Of a DNA stretch of 9,469 nucleotides, positions 1-6,514 are shown one piece after another. The position numbers were made by a program, and so were the translations under genes. The notes under the pieces are model-generated. The model saw nothing but the letters and a program-made list of their open reading frames with translations, did no database searches and was not told the origin of the DNA. The stretch is from Bacteroidales bacterium. GTDB taxonomy: Bacteria > Bacteroidota > Bacteroidia > Bacteroidales > UBA932. The first letter of the stretch is position 1, and every line of letters starts with the position of its first letter. The stretch lies in contig JAKSKC010000049.1 in NCBI GenBank assembly GCA_024401945.1, positions 1 through 9,469 of the forward strand, in the 5' to 3' direction.

Positions 1-214
1 CCCCACGCTGCGGGCCCCACACCACCTGGAGATCCTCCCCCGGGTTCCAGTCCGGTTTCTGGGGAGCTTCCGGGGCGTTGATGGTCACGGTGACATTGAA
101 CTGTTCGCCCACGGCCACCAGACTCTGCGCCTCAACCCTGATGCTGCCTTCCTGTGCAGACAGGCAGTTCAGGGACAATATTATCGAAAGGAAACTTGCA
201 ATGAATCTTCTCAT
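1..214 (-). CDS. batD: BatD family protein, N-terminal 71 codons only (runs off the left edge)
   Basis: Only the first 71 residues are in the window. They begin MRRFIASFLS and form a signal peptide with a probable signal peptidase I site after Ser-Ala at residues 19-20. The mature part starts a beta-rich, Ig-like region with the pattern VEAxxxVAVGEQFxVTxTINA, then a DWNPGEDLQVVWGPQ stretch (residues 55-69), which I recognise as typical of Bacteroidota BatD. Known BatD proteins are long exported or membrane-anchored oxygen-tolerance proteins with repeated Ig-like domains and a transmembrane segment near the C-terminus; that part lies outside the window. The ATG is two bases after the batC stop, so the gene is almost certainly read from the batC transcript. 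There is a weak AAGGAG about 14 bases upstream, probably too far to matter. Function inferred from family: periplasmic partner of the Bat VWA proteins. Confidence 0.85.
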   Translation of the reverse strand, partial: MRRFIASFLSIILSLNCLSAQEGSIRVEAQSLVAVGEQFNVTVTINAPEAPQKPDWNPGEDLQVVWGPQRG

Positions 215-216
215 AC

Positions 217-924
217 CTACCAATTCTTCTCCTTTTGTCTGGACTTGAGAGCAGCGGCCTTCTCCTTGTTCACCTTGTCCTGGGTATCACGTTCCTTAGC
301 CTGAACTGCCTGAAGCATCTGGGTAGCCTGCTGAGGCGATATCTGAGGCTGCGCTCCACCCTGGTCTCCGCCCTGGTCCTGATTGTTGTCGTTATTCTGA
401 TCCTGGTTCTGATTCTGATCGTTGTCCTGATCCTGATTCTGGTCCTGGTTCTGATCCTGATTCTGGTCCTGATTGCCGCCACCGCCCTGATTCTGCTGGT
501 TTTCCAGCATCTTCTTGGCATAAAGATAGCTCTCCTTGGCCTCTATGCTCCCCGGATCCTTCAGCAGAGACTGCTTGAATGCCTCCATCGCCGCGGAATA
601 ATCCTTCTTCTGCAAGGCGATATCCCCGGCGTTGAAGAAATAATCCGCAGAATGGTCCCAGCCCGGAGCCGCATCCTTGATCTTGTCAAGACTCTTCCCC
701 GCATTCTCATAGTCCTCCATCCTGTAAAGCGCGTCGGACAGATTGAAACTTCCGGCCATCGAAGTGGAATCCTTGACCAGTGCCTTCAGGTAGCTGATCT
801 GGGCCTCCCTGTAATTTCCCTTCCTGTATTTGTAATTGCCGGACCTCACATCCCTGCGGTCCGCGTGCTGTGCGAACGAAGGGATGCAGGCAAGCATGAG
901 GAACATCAAGAACAACTTTTTCAT
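217..924 (-). CDS. batC: BatC: exported TPR protein with Gln/Asp/Asn repeat tail
   Basis: A 235-residue protein. Residues 1-18 are a signal peptide (MKKLFLMFLM start) with a good signal peptidase I site at SFA-Q; Cys13 makes a poor lipobox (Met-Leu-Ala-Cys), so a lipoprotein is less likely. Residues about 25-135 are tetratricopeptide-like helices, with the recurring pattern GNYREAQISYLKAL (36-49), EDYENAGKSL (70-79) and KDYSAAMEAFKQSL (107-120). Residues 142-194 are a low-complexity tract of Gln, Asp, Asn and Gly. The last 40 residues form a charged helix ending in EKNW, as in other BatC proteins. No transmembrane segment follows the signal peptide, so a periplasmic location is inferred. The start overlaps the batB stop by four bases (ATGA), and batD starts two bases after its stop. 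The likely role is a TPR scaffold for BatA/BatB/BatD; this is family knowledge, not shown here. Confidence 0.9.
   Translation of the reverse strand: MKKLFLMFLMLACIPSFAQHADRRDVRSGNYKYRKGNYREAQISYLKALVKDSTSMAGSFNLSDALYRMEDYENAGKSLDKIKDAAPGWDHSADYFFNAGDIALQKKDYSAAMEAFKQSLLKDPGSIEAKESYLYAKKMLENQQNQGGGGNQDQNQDQNQDQNQDQDNDQNQNQDQNNDNNQDQGGDQGGAQPQISPQQATQMLQAVQAKERDTQDKVNKEKAAALKSRQKEKNW
343..501 (-). repeat. In-frame Gln-Asp/Gln-Asn repeat tract within batC
   Basis: This encodes BatC residues 142-194, almost entirely Gln, Asp, Asn and Gly. On the plus strand it reads as interleaved CTGATT/CTGGTC/CTGATC hexamers. One exact 19-base direct repeat occurs at 429-447 and 453-471, a 24-base period. Units are multiples of six bases, so gain or loss of a unit keeps the batC frame. 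On the opposite strand the same DNA reads as a run of Leu/Ile/Val codons, which creates a spurious hydrophobic open frame. Confidence 0.9.
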
Positions 925-1922
925 TCGAACAGATTCTTACCTGATTTTCTGCGGCCTATGAGAGCTTCTATCACAAAGCACAGCAGAGCCGCGCAGAAAA
1001 AGTACATAAATTCTTCATCATACTCCTCGAACACGATGGAAGCGTAGACCTCGTCATCGAGTTTGCGGATTTCGTCAATTATCGGGTTCAGCCCGAACTC
1101 CTCCTTCCCGGCCCTCACATAGGCGCCGGAGCCTGCACGGGCGACTTCCTTGAGCGTAGCCTCGTCGAGGCGGGTGACAACTATGTTGCCGTCCTTATCC
1201 TTGAGGAGACCTCCGTTCGAAGGTATCGGCTGTCCCTGTTCGGACCCTACCCCTATGGTGAACACCTTGATGCCCAGTTCCGCCGCCTGCTGGGCCGCGG
1301 CTACGGGATCATCCTCGTGATTCTCACCGTCGGTGATTATGATTATCGCCCTGCTTTTCTCGCTCTGCGCGCTGAATCCGCGGATCGCAGTCATTATCGC
1401 ATCCCCGATTGCCGTTCCCTGGACGGGTATGGATTCGGTGTTGACCGAATTCAGGAACATCTTTGCGGAAACATAGTCCGTAGTGACCGGAAGCTGGACA
1501 AACGAGGTTCCGGCGAAGACGATCAGCCCTATCCTGTCATTTTCAAGTTTGTCAACGAGCCTGGATATCGCAAGTTTTGCCCTGTCAAGCCTGGAGGGAG
1601 TGTAGTCCTCCGCGAGCATGGAGTTTGAAACATCCAGACAGATCATTATCTCGGCCCCCCTGGTCTCGTGCTCCTTCAGCTTGGCACCCATCTGCGGACG
1701 GGCCAGACCAAGGACGAAGAAGGAGAATCCCAAACAGAACATTATAACGGCCCACCATCCCTTTGCACCGGAATAATGGGGCATCAGCCTGGCTATGAGC
1801 TCCTCGTCGCCGAGTTTTCTGACACGCCTGCGCCTGAAGGAGCGCAGGATCCCGTAGACGACCGGTATCACCGGCACGAGCACCAGCAGAATCAGGAAAT
1901 ATGCTTTTGCGAAGTAGAACAT
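921..1922 (-). CDS. batB: BatB: membrane VWA-domain protein
   Basis: A 333-residue inner-membrane protein of usual BatB length. Hydrophobic segments lie at about residues 7-26 and 56-74, and a third at about 305-322 ahead of a basic tail (RRKSGK). Between them sits a von Willebrand factor A domain with a complete metal-ion-dependent adhesion site: DVSNS (Asp97, Ser99, Ser101), Thr170 in VQGTAIGDAI, and Asp198 in IITDGE. It should therefore bind a divalent ion. The hydrophobic profile suggests a domain anchored at both ends; which side it faces cannot be settled from sequence alone. The start codon overlaps the batA stop by one base (TAATG), and the stop overlaps batC. No Shine-Dalgarno site is visible, consistent with translational coupling. 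In the family, BatA and BatB are paralogues and presumed partners of the MoxR ATPase encoded upstream. Confidence 0.93.
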   Translation of the reverse strand: MFYFAKAYFLILLVLVPVIPVVYGILRSFRRRRVRKLGDEELIARLMPHYSGAKGWWAVIMFCLGFSFFVLGLARPQMGAKLKEHETRGAEIMICLDVSNSMLAEDYTPSRLDRAKLAISRLVDKLENDRIGLIVFAGTSFVQLPVTTDYVSAKMFLNSVNTESIPVQGTAIGDAIMTAIRGFSAQSEKSRAIIIITDGENHEDDPVAAAQQAAELGIKVFTIGVGSEQGQPIPSNGGLLKDKDGNIVVTRLDEATLKEVARAGSGAYVRAGKEEFGLNPIIDEIRKLDDEVYASIVFEEYDEEFMYFFCAALLCFVIEALIGRRKSGKNLFE

Positions 1923-2905
1923 TACGGCAGACGTCTGAGGAAAAGATTAAGTATGAGTCCTGCCAGGAGACAGAAAAGCGCGACAAGCGCGTAACCGGTA
2001 TAGAGTTCCTTGTACACAGGGAAACTGTCCACTGTCGTGCGGGACTTCTCCATATCGTTTATCCTGGAATATATCTCGGCAAGTTTCGTATTGTCGGTGG
2101 CCCTGAAATAGCTTCCTCCGGTGGATTCGGCAATCTGCTTGAGAAGCGGTTCATCAATCTCCACGTCCACGTTCTGGATCTCGACGCCCCACGGAGTCAT
2201 AACCGGATACGGAGCCTTGCCCATGGCGCCCACTCCGATCGTATAAACCCTGATTCCGAATGTCTTCGCCAGCTCCGCGGCCGTCTGCGGGGAGATCTCA
2301 CCGCAATTGTTGACACCGTCCGTCAGAAGGATGACGACCTTGCTTTTGGCATCGGAATCCTTGAGCCTTGCAACCGCGGTCGCAAGACCGTTGCCCATGG
2401 CGGTACCGTCCTCTATGAGATCCGTCTGGACATCCTTCATCATATTGATGAGAGTGGCCCTGTCAGTCGTCAGAGGGCACTGCGTATAGCTTTCACCTGC
2501 GAACACCACTATGGACATCCTGTCGGTAGGACGCTGCGATATGAATTCTATTGCGATGTCCTTCGCCGCACTCAGCCTGTCAGGCTTGAAGTCCCTGGCC
2601 AGCATACTCGTGGAAACATCCATCGCAAGGGTGATGTCGATACCCTCCGTGTCGATCTTCTCCACGTCGGAAGATGACCTCGGCCGGGCGATGGCTATCA
2701 CTATCATTACCAGAGCCACTGTCTTCAGCGCCTCCGGAATGTGACGAACTACGGAAAGCACAGTCGAACCTCCTGACTTCCATGGTTTTACGGAAGACAC
2801 TCTGAGATGCGGATTCCTTCCCGAAAGTTCCCTGTAGACATACAGCGCCAGCAGAAGGGCGGGAACAATCAGGAGCCACAGCAGGTATGGATACTCAAAG
2901 AACAT
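1922..2905 (-). CDS. batA: BatA: membrane VWA-domain protein
   Basis: A 327-residue paralogue of BatB. Hydrophobic segments are at about residues 6-24 and 58-74, and a C-terminal one at about 302-322 before the basic end FLRRLP. The VWA domain has an intact metal site: DVSTS (Asp96, Ser98, Ser100), Thr168 in EDGTAMGNGL, and Asp196 in LLTDGVNN. The TDGVNNCGEI stretch (195-204) and IGVGAMGKAPYP (223-234) are characteristic of Bacteroides-type BatA. The start lies 11 bases inside the upstream gene and has the only strong Shine-Dalgarno sequence seen in the operon. The stop shares one base with the batB start. The ordering BatA before BatB follows the B. fragilis bat convention. Likely role: metal-binding inner-membrane protein working with MoxR and BatB; the molecular substrate is not known. 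Confidence 0.93.
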   Translation of the reverse strand: MFFEYPYLLWLLIVPALLLALYVYRELSGRNPHLRVSSVKPWKSGGSTVLSVVRHIPEALKTVALVMIVIAIARPRSSSDVEKIDTEGIDITLAMDVSTSMLARDFKPDRLSAAKDIAIEFISQRPTDRMSIVVFAGESYTQCPLTTDRATLINMMKDVQTDLIEDGTAMGNGLATAVARLKDSDAKSKVVILLTDGVNNCGEISPQTAAELAKTFGIRVYTIGVGAMGKAPYPVMTPWGVEIQNVDVEIDEPLLKQIAESTGGSYFRATDNTKLAEIYSRINDMEKSRTTVDSFPVYKELYTGYALVALFCLLAGLILNLFLRRLP

Positions 2906-3836
2906 TTTCCTCCTCCTTCTGACAGGTTGACATTATGAATTTCACCGCTGACGGAACCGCTGTCTCGTTCTGTTCCTTGCTGGCGTAATGCTTGGCGAAC
3001 TTCACAAAATCCGCCGTCTCGAAAAGTTCCCTGAGCCGGGCCGTCAGGTCACCGGGGAGCTTCTCCGCCCGGGCCATAGCCTCGAAGAGCTCTGAAGTCG
3101 TCATCTCGGGCGCATCGAAACCGAACCTGTCACCTATATAGAACTTAAGGGCGTCGGTGATGCCCGAATAGAACTGCTTCTGCTTCTCGGGCTCCCAGTA
3201 TTTCTCATTCCTGAAATGCTCCAGCTGCCTCAGGGCCACGATATATGCCGGATCCGCCGGACCGACTTCAGACGCTTTCCTGTTGCGGTATTTCCTCACG
3301 AGCATAACGATTGCAGCGATGATTGCCGCAAGTGCCAGCAGACCGCCGGCCCACGGCAGAACCTCCTCGAACGTGAGCGGATATCTTACCGGTTCCCTTA
3401 TGTCCTTTATCTCGAATGTCGTGGTGTCGACCGGCATCACGCTCACCTCAATGCTGTCGGTTTCCGTGAAAAGGGAATCCAGAAAGAACGGATTCTCCCT
3501 GCACAGGTCGGCCCGCAGGCGCGGCAGAACTATGGTTCCCTCCTCGAACGGGGCGAAAACGGCGGACAGCCTGATGTCCTGAAGCTGCTTCTTCTGGTAG
3601 TCGCGGAGCGTATCTATCCTCCAGTCCCTTACCAGGACCAGCGTGTCGCCCTTGAAAAAGCCCCCGGCGGGAGCGGGTTTCGGCTCGATCCCATACTCGA
3701 GCCCGCTGATCTCGAATCCGCACTCGAACTGATCGCCCACCAGTACGGAATCCCTCTGCTGCAAAGCTTTAAGATAAGGTTTCACCGACGGAAGCGCAGC
3801 GATAACCATAGACAATATGACAGTAAGCAGTTTCAT
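2895..3836 (-). CDS. Single-pass membrane protein with DUF4381-like cytoplasmic tail, between DUF58 and batA
   Basis: A 313-residue protein. Residues 1-18 look like a signal peptide. Residues about 20-150 are beta-rich and presumably periplasmic, with few recognisable motifs (WRIDTLRDYQ at 72-81, FAPFEEGTIVLPRLRAD at 94-110). A transmembrane segment at about 162-181 (GGLLALAAIIAAIVMLV) is followed by basic residues RKYRNRK. The tail (about 196-305) is helical, with ALRQLEHFRNEKYW, a DALKFYIGDRFGFDAPEMTT segment and ADFVKFAKHYA; it resembles the C-terminal region of DUF4381 proteins that sit in MoxR/Bat operons. The start overlaps the DUF58 stop by four bases, and the stop lies 11 bases into batA. 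The topology (exported Ig-like part, one membrane span, helical tail) recalls a short BatD. It is a conserved Bat-operon member with no assigned function; the family call is by pattern and not by search. Confidence 0.72.
   Translation of the reverse strand: MKLLTVILSMVIAALPSVKPYLKALQQRDSVLVGDQFECGFEISGLEYGIEPKPAPAGGFFKGDTLVLVRDWRIDTLRDYQKKQLQDIRLSAVFAPFEEGTIVLPRLRADLCRENPFFLDSLFTETDSIEVSVMPVDTTTFEIKDIREPVRYPLTFEEVLPWAGGLLALAAIIAAIVMLVRKYRNRKASEVGPADPAYIVALRQLEHFRNEKYWEPEKQKQFYSGITDALKFYIGDRFGFDAPEMTTSELFEAMARAEKLPGDLTARLRELFETADFVKFAKHYASKEQNETAVPSAVKFIMSTCQKEEENVL
2909..2918 (-). promoter_or_regulatory. Strong Shine-Dalgarno site for batA
   Basis: On the minus strand the sequence AAGGAGGAGG lies just before the batA ATG. 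The AAGGAGG core (2918-2912) is six bases from the start codon, an ideal spacing. It is embedded in the last codons of the upstream gene (Gln-Lys-Glu-Glu-Glu). None of the other genes in the window has a comparable site, and Bacteroidota usually do not depend on one. It may be incidental to the Glu codons, or it may raise BatA output. Confidence 0.55.
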
Positions 3837-4732
3837 CTCAAGGCGAATAATGCAAGAAGACCTTTCACATAGTCTTCGTCAGTGGATATGTCGACGTTGT
3901 CCAGATTGTATCTGTTGAAAAGTTGTCTTTCCTTGACCTCCAGGTCATTGAACCATTTTGAATAGCTCCTGCGGACTTTCCTGCTGTCCGTATTGATCCA
4001 GGCATCCTCCCCCGTTTCAGGATCCTTCACATTGACGAGGCCCACCGCAGGTATCACCCTTTCCGCCGGGTCGTGGACCTTGATCACGGCTATGTCGTGC
4101 CTGTTCACCGCCACCTTGAGTGCATCCTCATAACGAGGGTTCCCCTGCCCGTCAACATCCAGCATATCACTGAGTATGAAGGCGGTGCACTTTTTCTTGA
4201 TGGCATTGGTAAGGAATCTGAGCGCTTCGCCCACATCCGTCCCGCGCGACTCCGGTTCCAACTCGATGATCTCCCTGACTATCCTCAGGAAATGGCTTCT
4301 TCCCTTTGCGGGAGGGATGAATTTCTCGACCCTGTCGGAAAAGAAAAGAGCCCCGACCTTGTCGTTGTTCAGGATGGCGCTGAATGAAAGGACGGCCGCA
4401 ATCTCGGCTATCTGGTCGCGTTTGGTGCAGTTCCTGGTCCCGAATCTTCCTGAATCGCTGATGTCTATCAGCAGGACCACAGTCAGTTCCCTCTCCTCCT
4501 CGAAGATCTTGACGTAAGGGGCGTGGAGACGGGCCGTAACATTCCAGTCCATCATACGCACGTCGTCACCATAGCGGTACTCCCTGACCTCGCTGAACGC
4601 CATTCCCCTTCCCTTGAAGGCGGAATGATATTCACCGGCGAAGATCTGGTGGGAGAGCGCCTTGGTGCGTATCTCGATCTTTCGGACCTTCTTGATGAGG
4701 TCCCCGGCTGACTTATGGGACGATGACGGCAT
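3833..4732 (-). CDS. DUF58 family VWA-like protein, soluble type
   Basis: A 299-residue protein without signal peptide or membrane span, so it is expected in the cytoplasm. The DUF58 signature is clear at residues 41-68: GRGMAFSEVREYRYGDD followed by MMDWNVTAR. It continues into a VWA-like fold with an intact metal site: DISDS (Asp90, Ser92, Ser94), Thr165 in RGTDVGEAL, and Asp189 in ILSDM. The final third (about 190-299) carries IAVIKVHDPAERVIPAVG, also seen in the Bacteroides homologues. DUF58 proteins are regularly encoded next to MoxR ATPases and are thought to be their partners. The start lies 20 bases inside moxR, and the stop overlaps the next gene by four bases. No Shine-Dalgarno site is visible, and no other in-frame ATG lies near the start of the conserved region. 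The specific function is not established. Confidence 0.9.
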   Translation of the reverse strand: MPSSSHKSAGDLIKKVRKIEIRTKALSHQIFAGEYHSAFKGRGMAFSEVREYRYGDDVRMMDWNVTARLHAPYVKIFEEERELTVVLLIDISDSGRFGTRNCTKRDQIAEIAAVLSFSAILNNDKVGALFFSDRVEKFIPPAKGRSHFLRIVREIIELEPESRGTDVGEALRFLTNAIKKKCTAFILSDMLDVDGQGNPRYEDALKVAVNRHDIAVIKVHDPAERVIPAVGLVNVKDPETGEDAWINTDSRKVRRSYSKWFNDLEVKERQLFNRYNLDNVDISTDEDYVKGLLALFALR

Positions 4733-5705
4733 TGATTACCTGTGCGATGATTTCCTCTGTGGTGACATTCTCCGCCTCGGCCTCGTAAGTAAGGCCGATC
4801 CTGTGGCGCAGGACTTCGTTGCAGACAGCCCTGACATCCTCAGGGATAACATATCCGCGGCGCTTGATGAAAGCATATGCCTTCGCGGCCATCGCGAGGG
4901 ATATGCTCGCACGCGGAGAAGCCCCGTAACTTATAAGGCCGGCGATGTTGCCGAGCCCGTACTCACCCGGGGTGCGGGTGGCGTAAACTATGTCGACTAT
5001 GTATTTTTCTATCTTTTCATCCATATAGACATCCCTCACGACCTCACGGGCCCTGACGATGTCCTCCGGTTTGACAACCACGTTGGCCTTCGGGAACTCT
5101 CCCGAGTTGCTCATACGGACAATCTGCCTCTCCTCCTCCTTCTTCGGATAGTCTACCACCACCTTGAGCATGAAACGGTCCACCTGTGCTTCAGGGAGAG
5201 GATATGTACCCTCCTGCTCGATAGGGTTCTGAGTGGCGAGCACGAGGAACGGCTCAGGAAGGCGGAAAGTCTGGTCACCGATGGTCACCTGACGCTCCTG
5301 CATCGCTTCGAGAAGGGCCGACTGGACCTTCGCGGGAGCACGGTTGATCTCATCCGCGAGCACGAAATTGGCGAAGACAGGACCCTTGTGGACCTCGAAG
5401 CTCTCATTCTTCTGGGAGTAGATCAAAGTACCCGTAACATCGGCCGGAAGCAGGTCCGGAGTAAACTGGATTCTGCTGAACTTGGCGCTCACTGCCTGAG
5501 ATAGAGTGCTGATAGCCAATGTCTTGGCAAGTCCGGGAAGACCTTCAAGGAGAATATGCCCGTTCGCCAGAAGACCTATCATCAGATTCTCTACCAGGTG
5601 CTTCTGCCCGACGATGACCTTGCCCATCTCCAGGGAAAGGATATCCACGAAGGCACTCTCCCTCTGGATGCGGTCATTGAGTTCTTTGATATTTACACTT
5701 TCCAT
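4713..5705 (-). CDS. moxR: MoxR family AAA+ ATPase
   Basis: A MoxR-type AAA+ ATPase of 330 residues from this start. With numbering from an upstream ATG at 5729 (eight codons longer), Walker A is GLPGLAKT (63-70), Walker B is VLADEIN (123-129), the sensor-1 region is LATQNPIEQEGTYPLPEAQ (164-182), and sensor 2 is GASPRAS (269-275). All key ATPase residues are present. I chose the inner ATG (MESVNIKELND) for two reasons. The eight extra codons are AT-rich, unlike the rest of the gene. They would also bring the start to within one base of the divergent truA start. The protein is cytoplasmic. In the family, MoxR ATPases are chaperone-like factors for VWA proteins, and this one heads an operon encoding three of them. 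The stop overlaps the DUF58 gene by 20 bases. No clear promoter for this strand was found; it would have to lie inside truA. Confidence 0.94.
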   Translation of the reverse strand: MESVNIKELNDRIQRESAFVDILSLEMGKVIVGQKHLVENLMIGLLANGHILLEGLPGLAKTLAISTLSQAVSAKFSRIQFTPDLLPADVTGTLIYSQKNESFEVHKGPVFANFVLADEINRAPAKVQSALLEAMQERQVTIGDQTFRLPEPFLVLATQNPIEQEGTYPLPEAQVDRFMLKVVVDYPKKEEERQIVRMSNSGEFPKANVVVKPEDIVRAREVVRDVYMDEKIEKYIVDIVYATRTPGEYGLGNIAGLISYGASPRASISLAMAAKAYAFIKRRGYVIPEDVRAVCNEVLRHRIGLTYEAEAENVTTEEIIAQVINAVIVP

Positions 5706-5714
5706 ATAATTTGA

Positions 5715-5722
5715 TATTTTTG
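5715..5722 (+). promoter_or_regulatory. Candidate -7 element for truA
   Basis: The plus strand reads TATTTTTG, an exact match to the Bacteroidota -7 consensus TAnnTTTG. A TTTG at 5685-5688 could act as the -33 element, although the spacing (26 bases) is longer than the usual 19-21. A second, imperfect pair combines the same TTTG with ATAATTTG at 5706-5713 (17 bases). If the exact element is used, transcription would start close to the ATG at 5731, giving a very short leader. Inferred only. Confidence 0.35.
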
Positions 5723-5730
5723 CATTCATT

Positions 5731-6459
5731 ATGCGATACTCCCTGACAATCAGTTACGACGGATCCGAATTCTGCGGTTGGCAGATCCAGCCCGACGATC
5801 CGAGCGTGCAGCAGACCCTGGAGAAATGCCTGAGCACCCTGCTCCGCGAGCCTGTTTCCGCAGTAGGTGCCGGAAGGACCGACACAGGCGTGAACGCCAT
5901 CAACTACGTCGCCCATTTCGACACGGTCAAAGAGCTCGATTGCGCGCGATTCCGCTACAAATTAAATGCCATCCTACCCGATTCCATCGCCGTCAGCGAG
6001 GTGCTCCGGGTCAGTGACGATTTCCATGCGAGATTCGACGCAACAAGACGCGAATATACATATTTTCTTCATACTGAGAAAGACCCGTTCGCAAGAAAAC
6101 ATTCACTGCTCTGCACCTTCCCCCTGGATTTCGAGGCGATGAACCGTGCGGCCGGGCTCCTGCTCGGGACCCACGACTTCAGATGCTTCGAGAAAAAAGG
6201 CAGCGACAACCTCACCTCCATATGCACGGTGACGGAGGCGGCCTGGTACAGGGAGGATTCCACGCACTGGTATTTCAGGATTGCAGCGGACAGATTCCTG
6301 AGAAATATGGTAAGGGCGATCGTGGGCACGCTTATTGATGTGGGCAGGGGGAAACGTAACCCTGAATCAATCAGCGAGTTGATTGAGCACGGCAGCAGAT
6401 CGGACTCCGGAACGAGCGTTCCGGGCAACGCGCTATTTCTTACAGAAATAAATTACTAA
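5731..6459 (+). CDS. truA: tRNA pseudouridine(38-40) synthase TruA
   Basis: TruA isomerises uridines at positions 38-40 of the tRNA anticodon arm to pseudouridine; it acts in the cytoplasm without cofactors. The 242-residue protein has the usual length and starts with the family's opening strand, MRYSLTISYDG, followed by FCGWQIQP (14-21) and SVQQTLEKCLSTLL (25-38). The catalytic motif GAGRTDTGVNA (46-56) holds the nucleophile Asp51. The usual His of GVHA is Asn55 here, which I believe also occurs in some other Bacteroidota. Other conserved parts are FHARFDATRREYTY (98-111), FLRNMVRAIVGTL (189-201) and the C-terminal PGNALFLTEINY. The start is fixed by homology. It diverges from moxR with about 25 bases between the two start codons. 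A 55-base gap with its own promoter separates it from exbB, so it is probably transcribed as a single gene or read through into exbB. Confidence 0.96.
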   Translation: MRYSLTISYDGSEFCGWQIQPDDPSVQQTLEKCLSTLLREPVSAVGAGRTDTGVNAINYVAHFDTVKELDCARFRYKLNAILPDSIAVSEVLRVSDDFHARFDATRREYTYFLHTEKDPFARKHSLLCTFPLDFEAMNRAAGLLLGTHDFRCFEKKGSDNLTSICTVTEAAWYREDSTHWYFRIAADRFLRNMVRAIVGTLIDVGRGKRNPESISELIEHGSRSDSGTSVPGNALFLTEINY

Positions 6460-6466
6460 TTTTTCG

Positions 6467-6474
6467 TATATTTG
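6467..6474 (+). promoter_or_regulatory. Bacteroidota -7 promoter element for the exbB-exbD-tonB operon
   Basis: TATATTTG matches the TAnnTTTG consensus exactly and sits in an AT-rich gap between truA and exbB, preceded by TTTTTCG. No good TTTG -33 element lies at the usual distance. Transcription would start near 6480, giving a leader of about 35 bases that is A-rich (AAAAATAACAGAAT just before the ATG) and has no Shine-Dalgarno site, as is common in this phylum. No intrinsic terminator for truA is visible in the gap. Confidence 0.6.
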
Positions 6475-6514
6475 CAGATTGGTTAAAAAGATTATTAATC
6501 AAAAATAACAGAAT

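Noticed and set aside
343..501. CRISPR-like or mobile-element repeat array
   Set aside because: The units are short, without spacers, and lie in frame inside batC; they encode a low-complexity protein tract.
235..1047. Plus-strand open frame of 270 codons with a long Leu/Ile/Val hydrophobic run
   Set aside because: It is antisense to batC; the hydrophobic run is simply the complement of the Gln/Asp/Asn repeat codons. BatC has a signal peptide, TPR pattern and operon position, so this frame is a shadow.
1901..2677. Plus-strand open frame of 258 codons
   Set aside because: It is antisense to batA with no domain pattern; high GC lengthens chance frames.
4662..5504. Plus-strand open frame of 280 codons
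   Set aside because: It is antisense to moxR, which has all AAA+ motifs; no recognisable protein pattern is seen in the frame.
5706..5729. Eight extra N-terminal codons of moxR from the ATG at 5729
   Set aside because: The codons are AT-rich unlike the gene, would leave one base to truA, and overlap its best promoter element; the inner ATG gives the family-like MESVNIKEL start. Not excluded with certainty.
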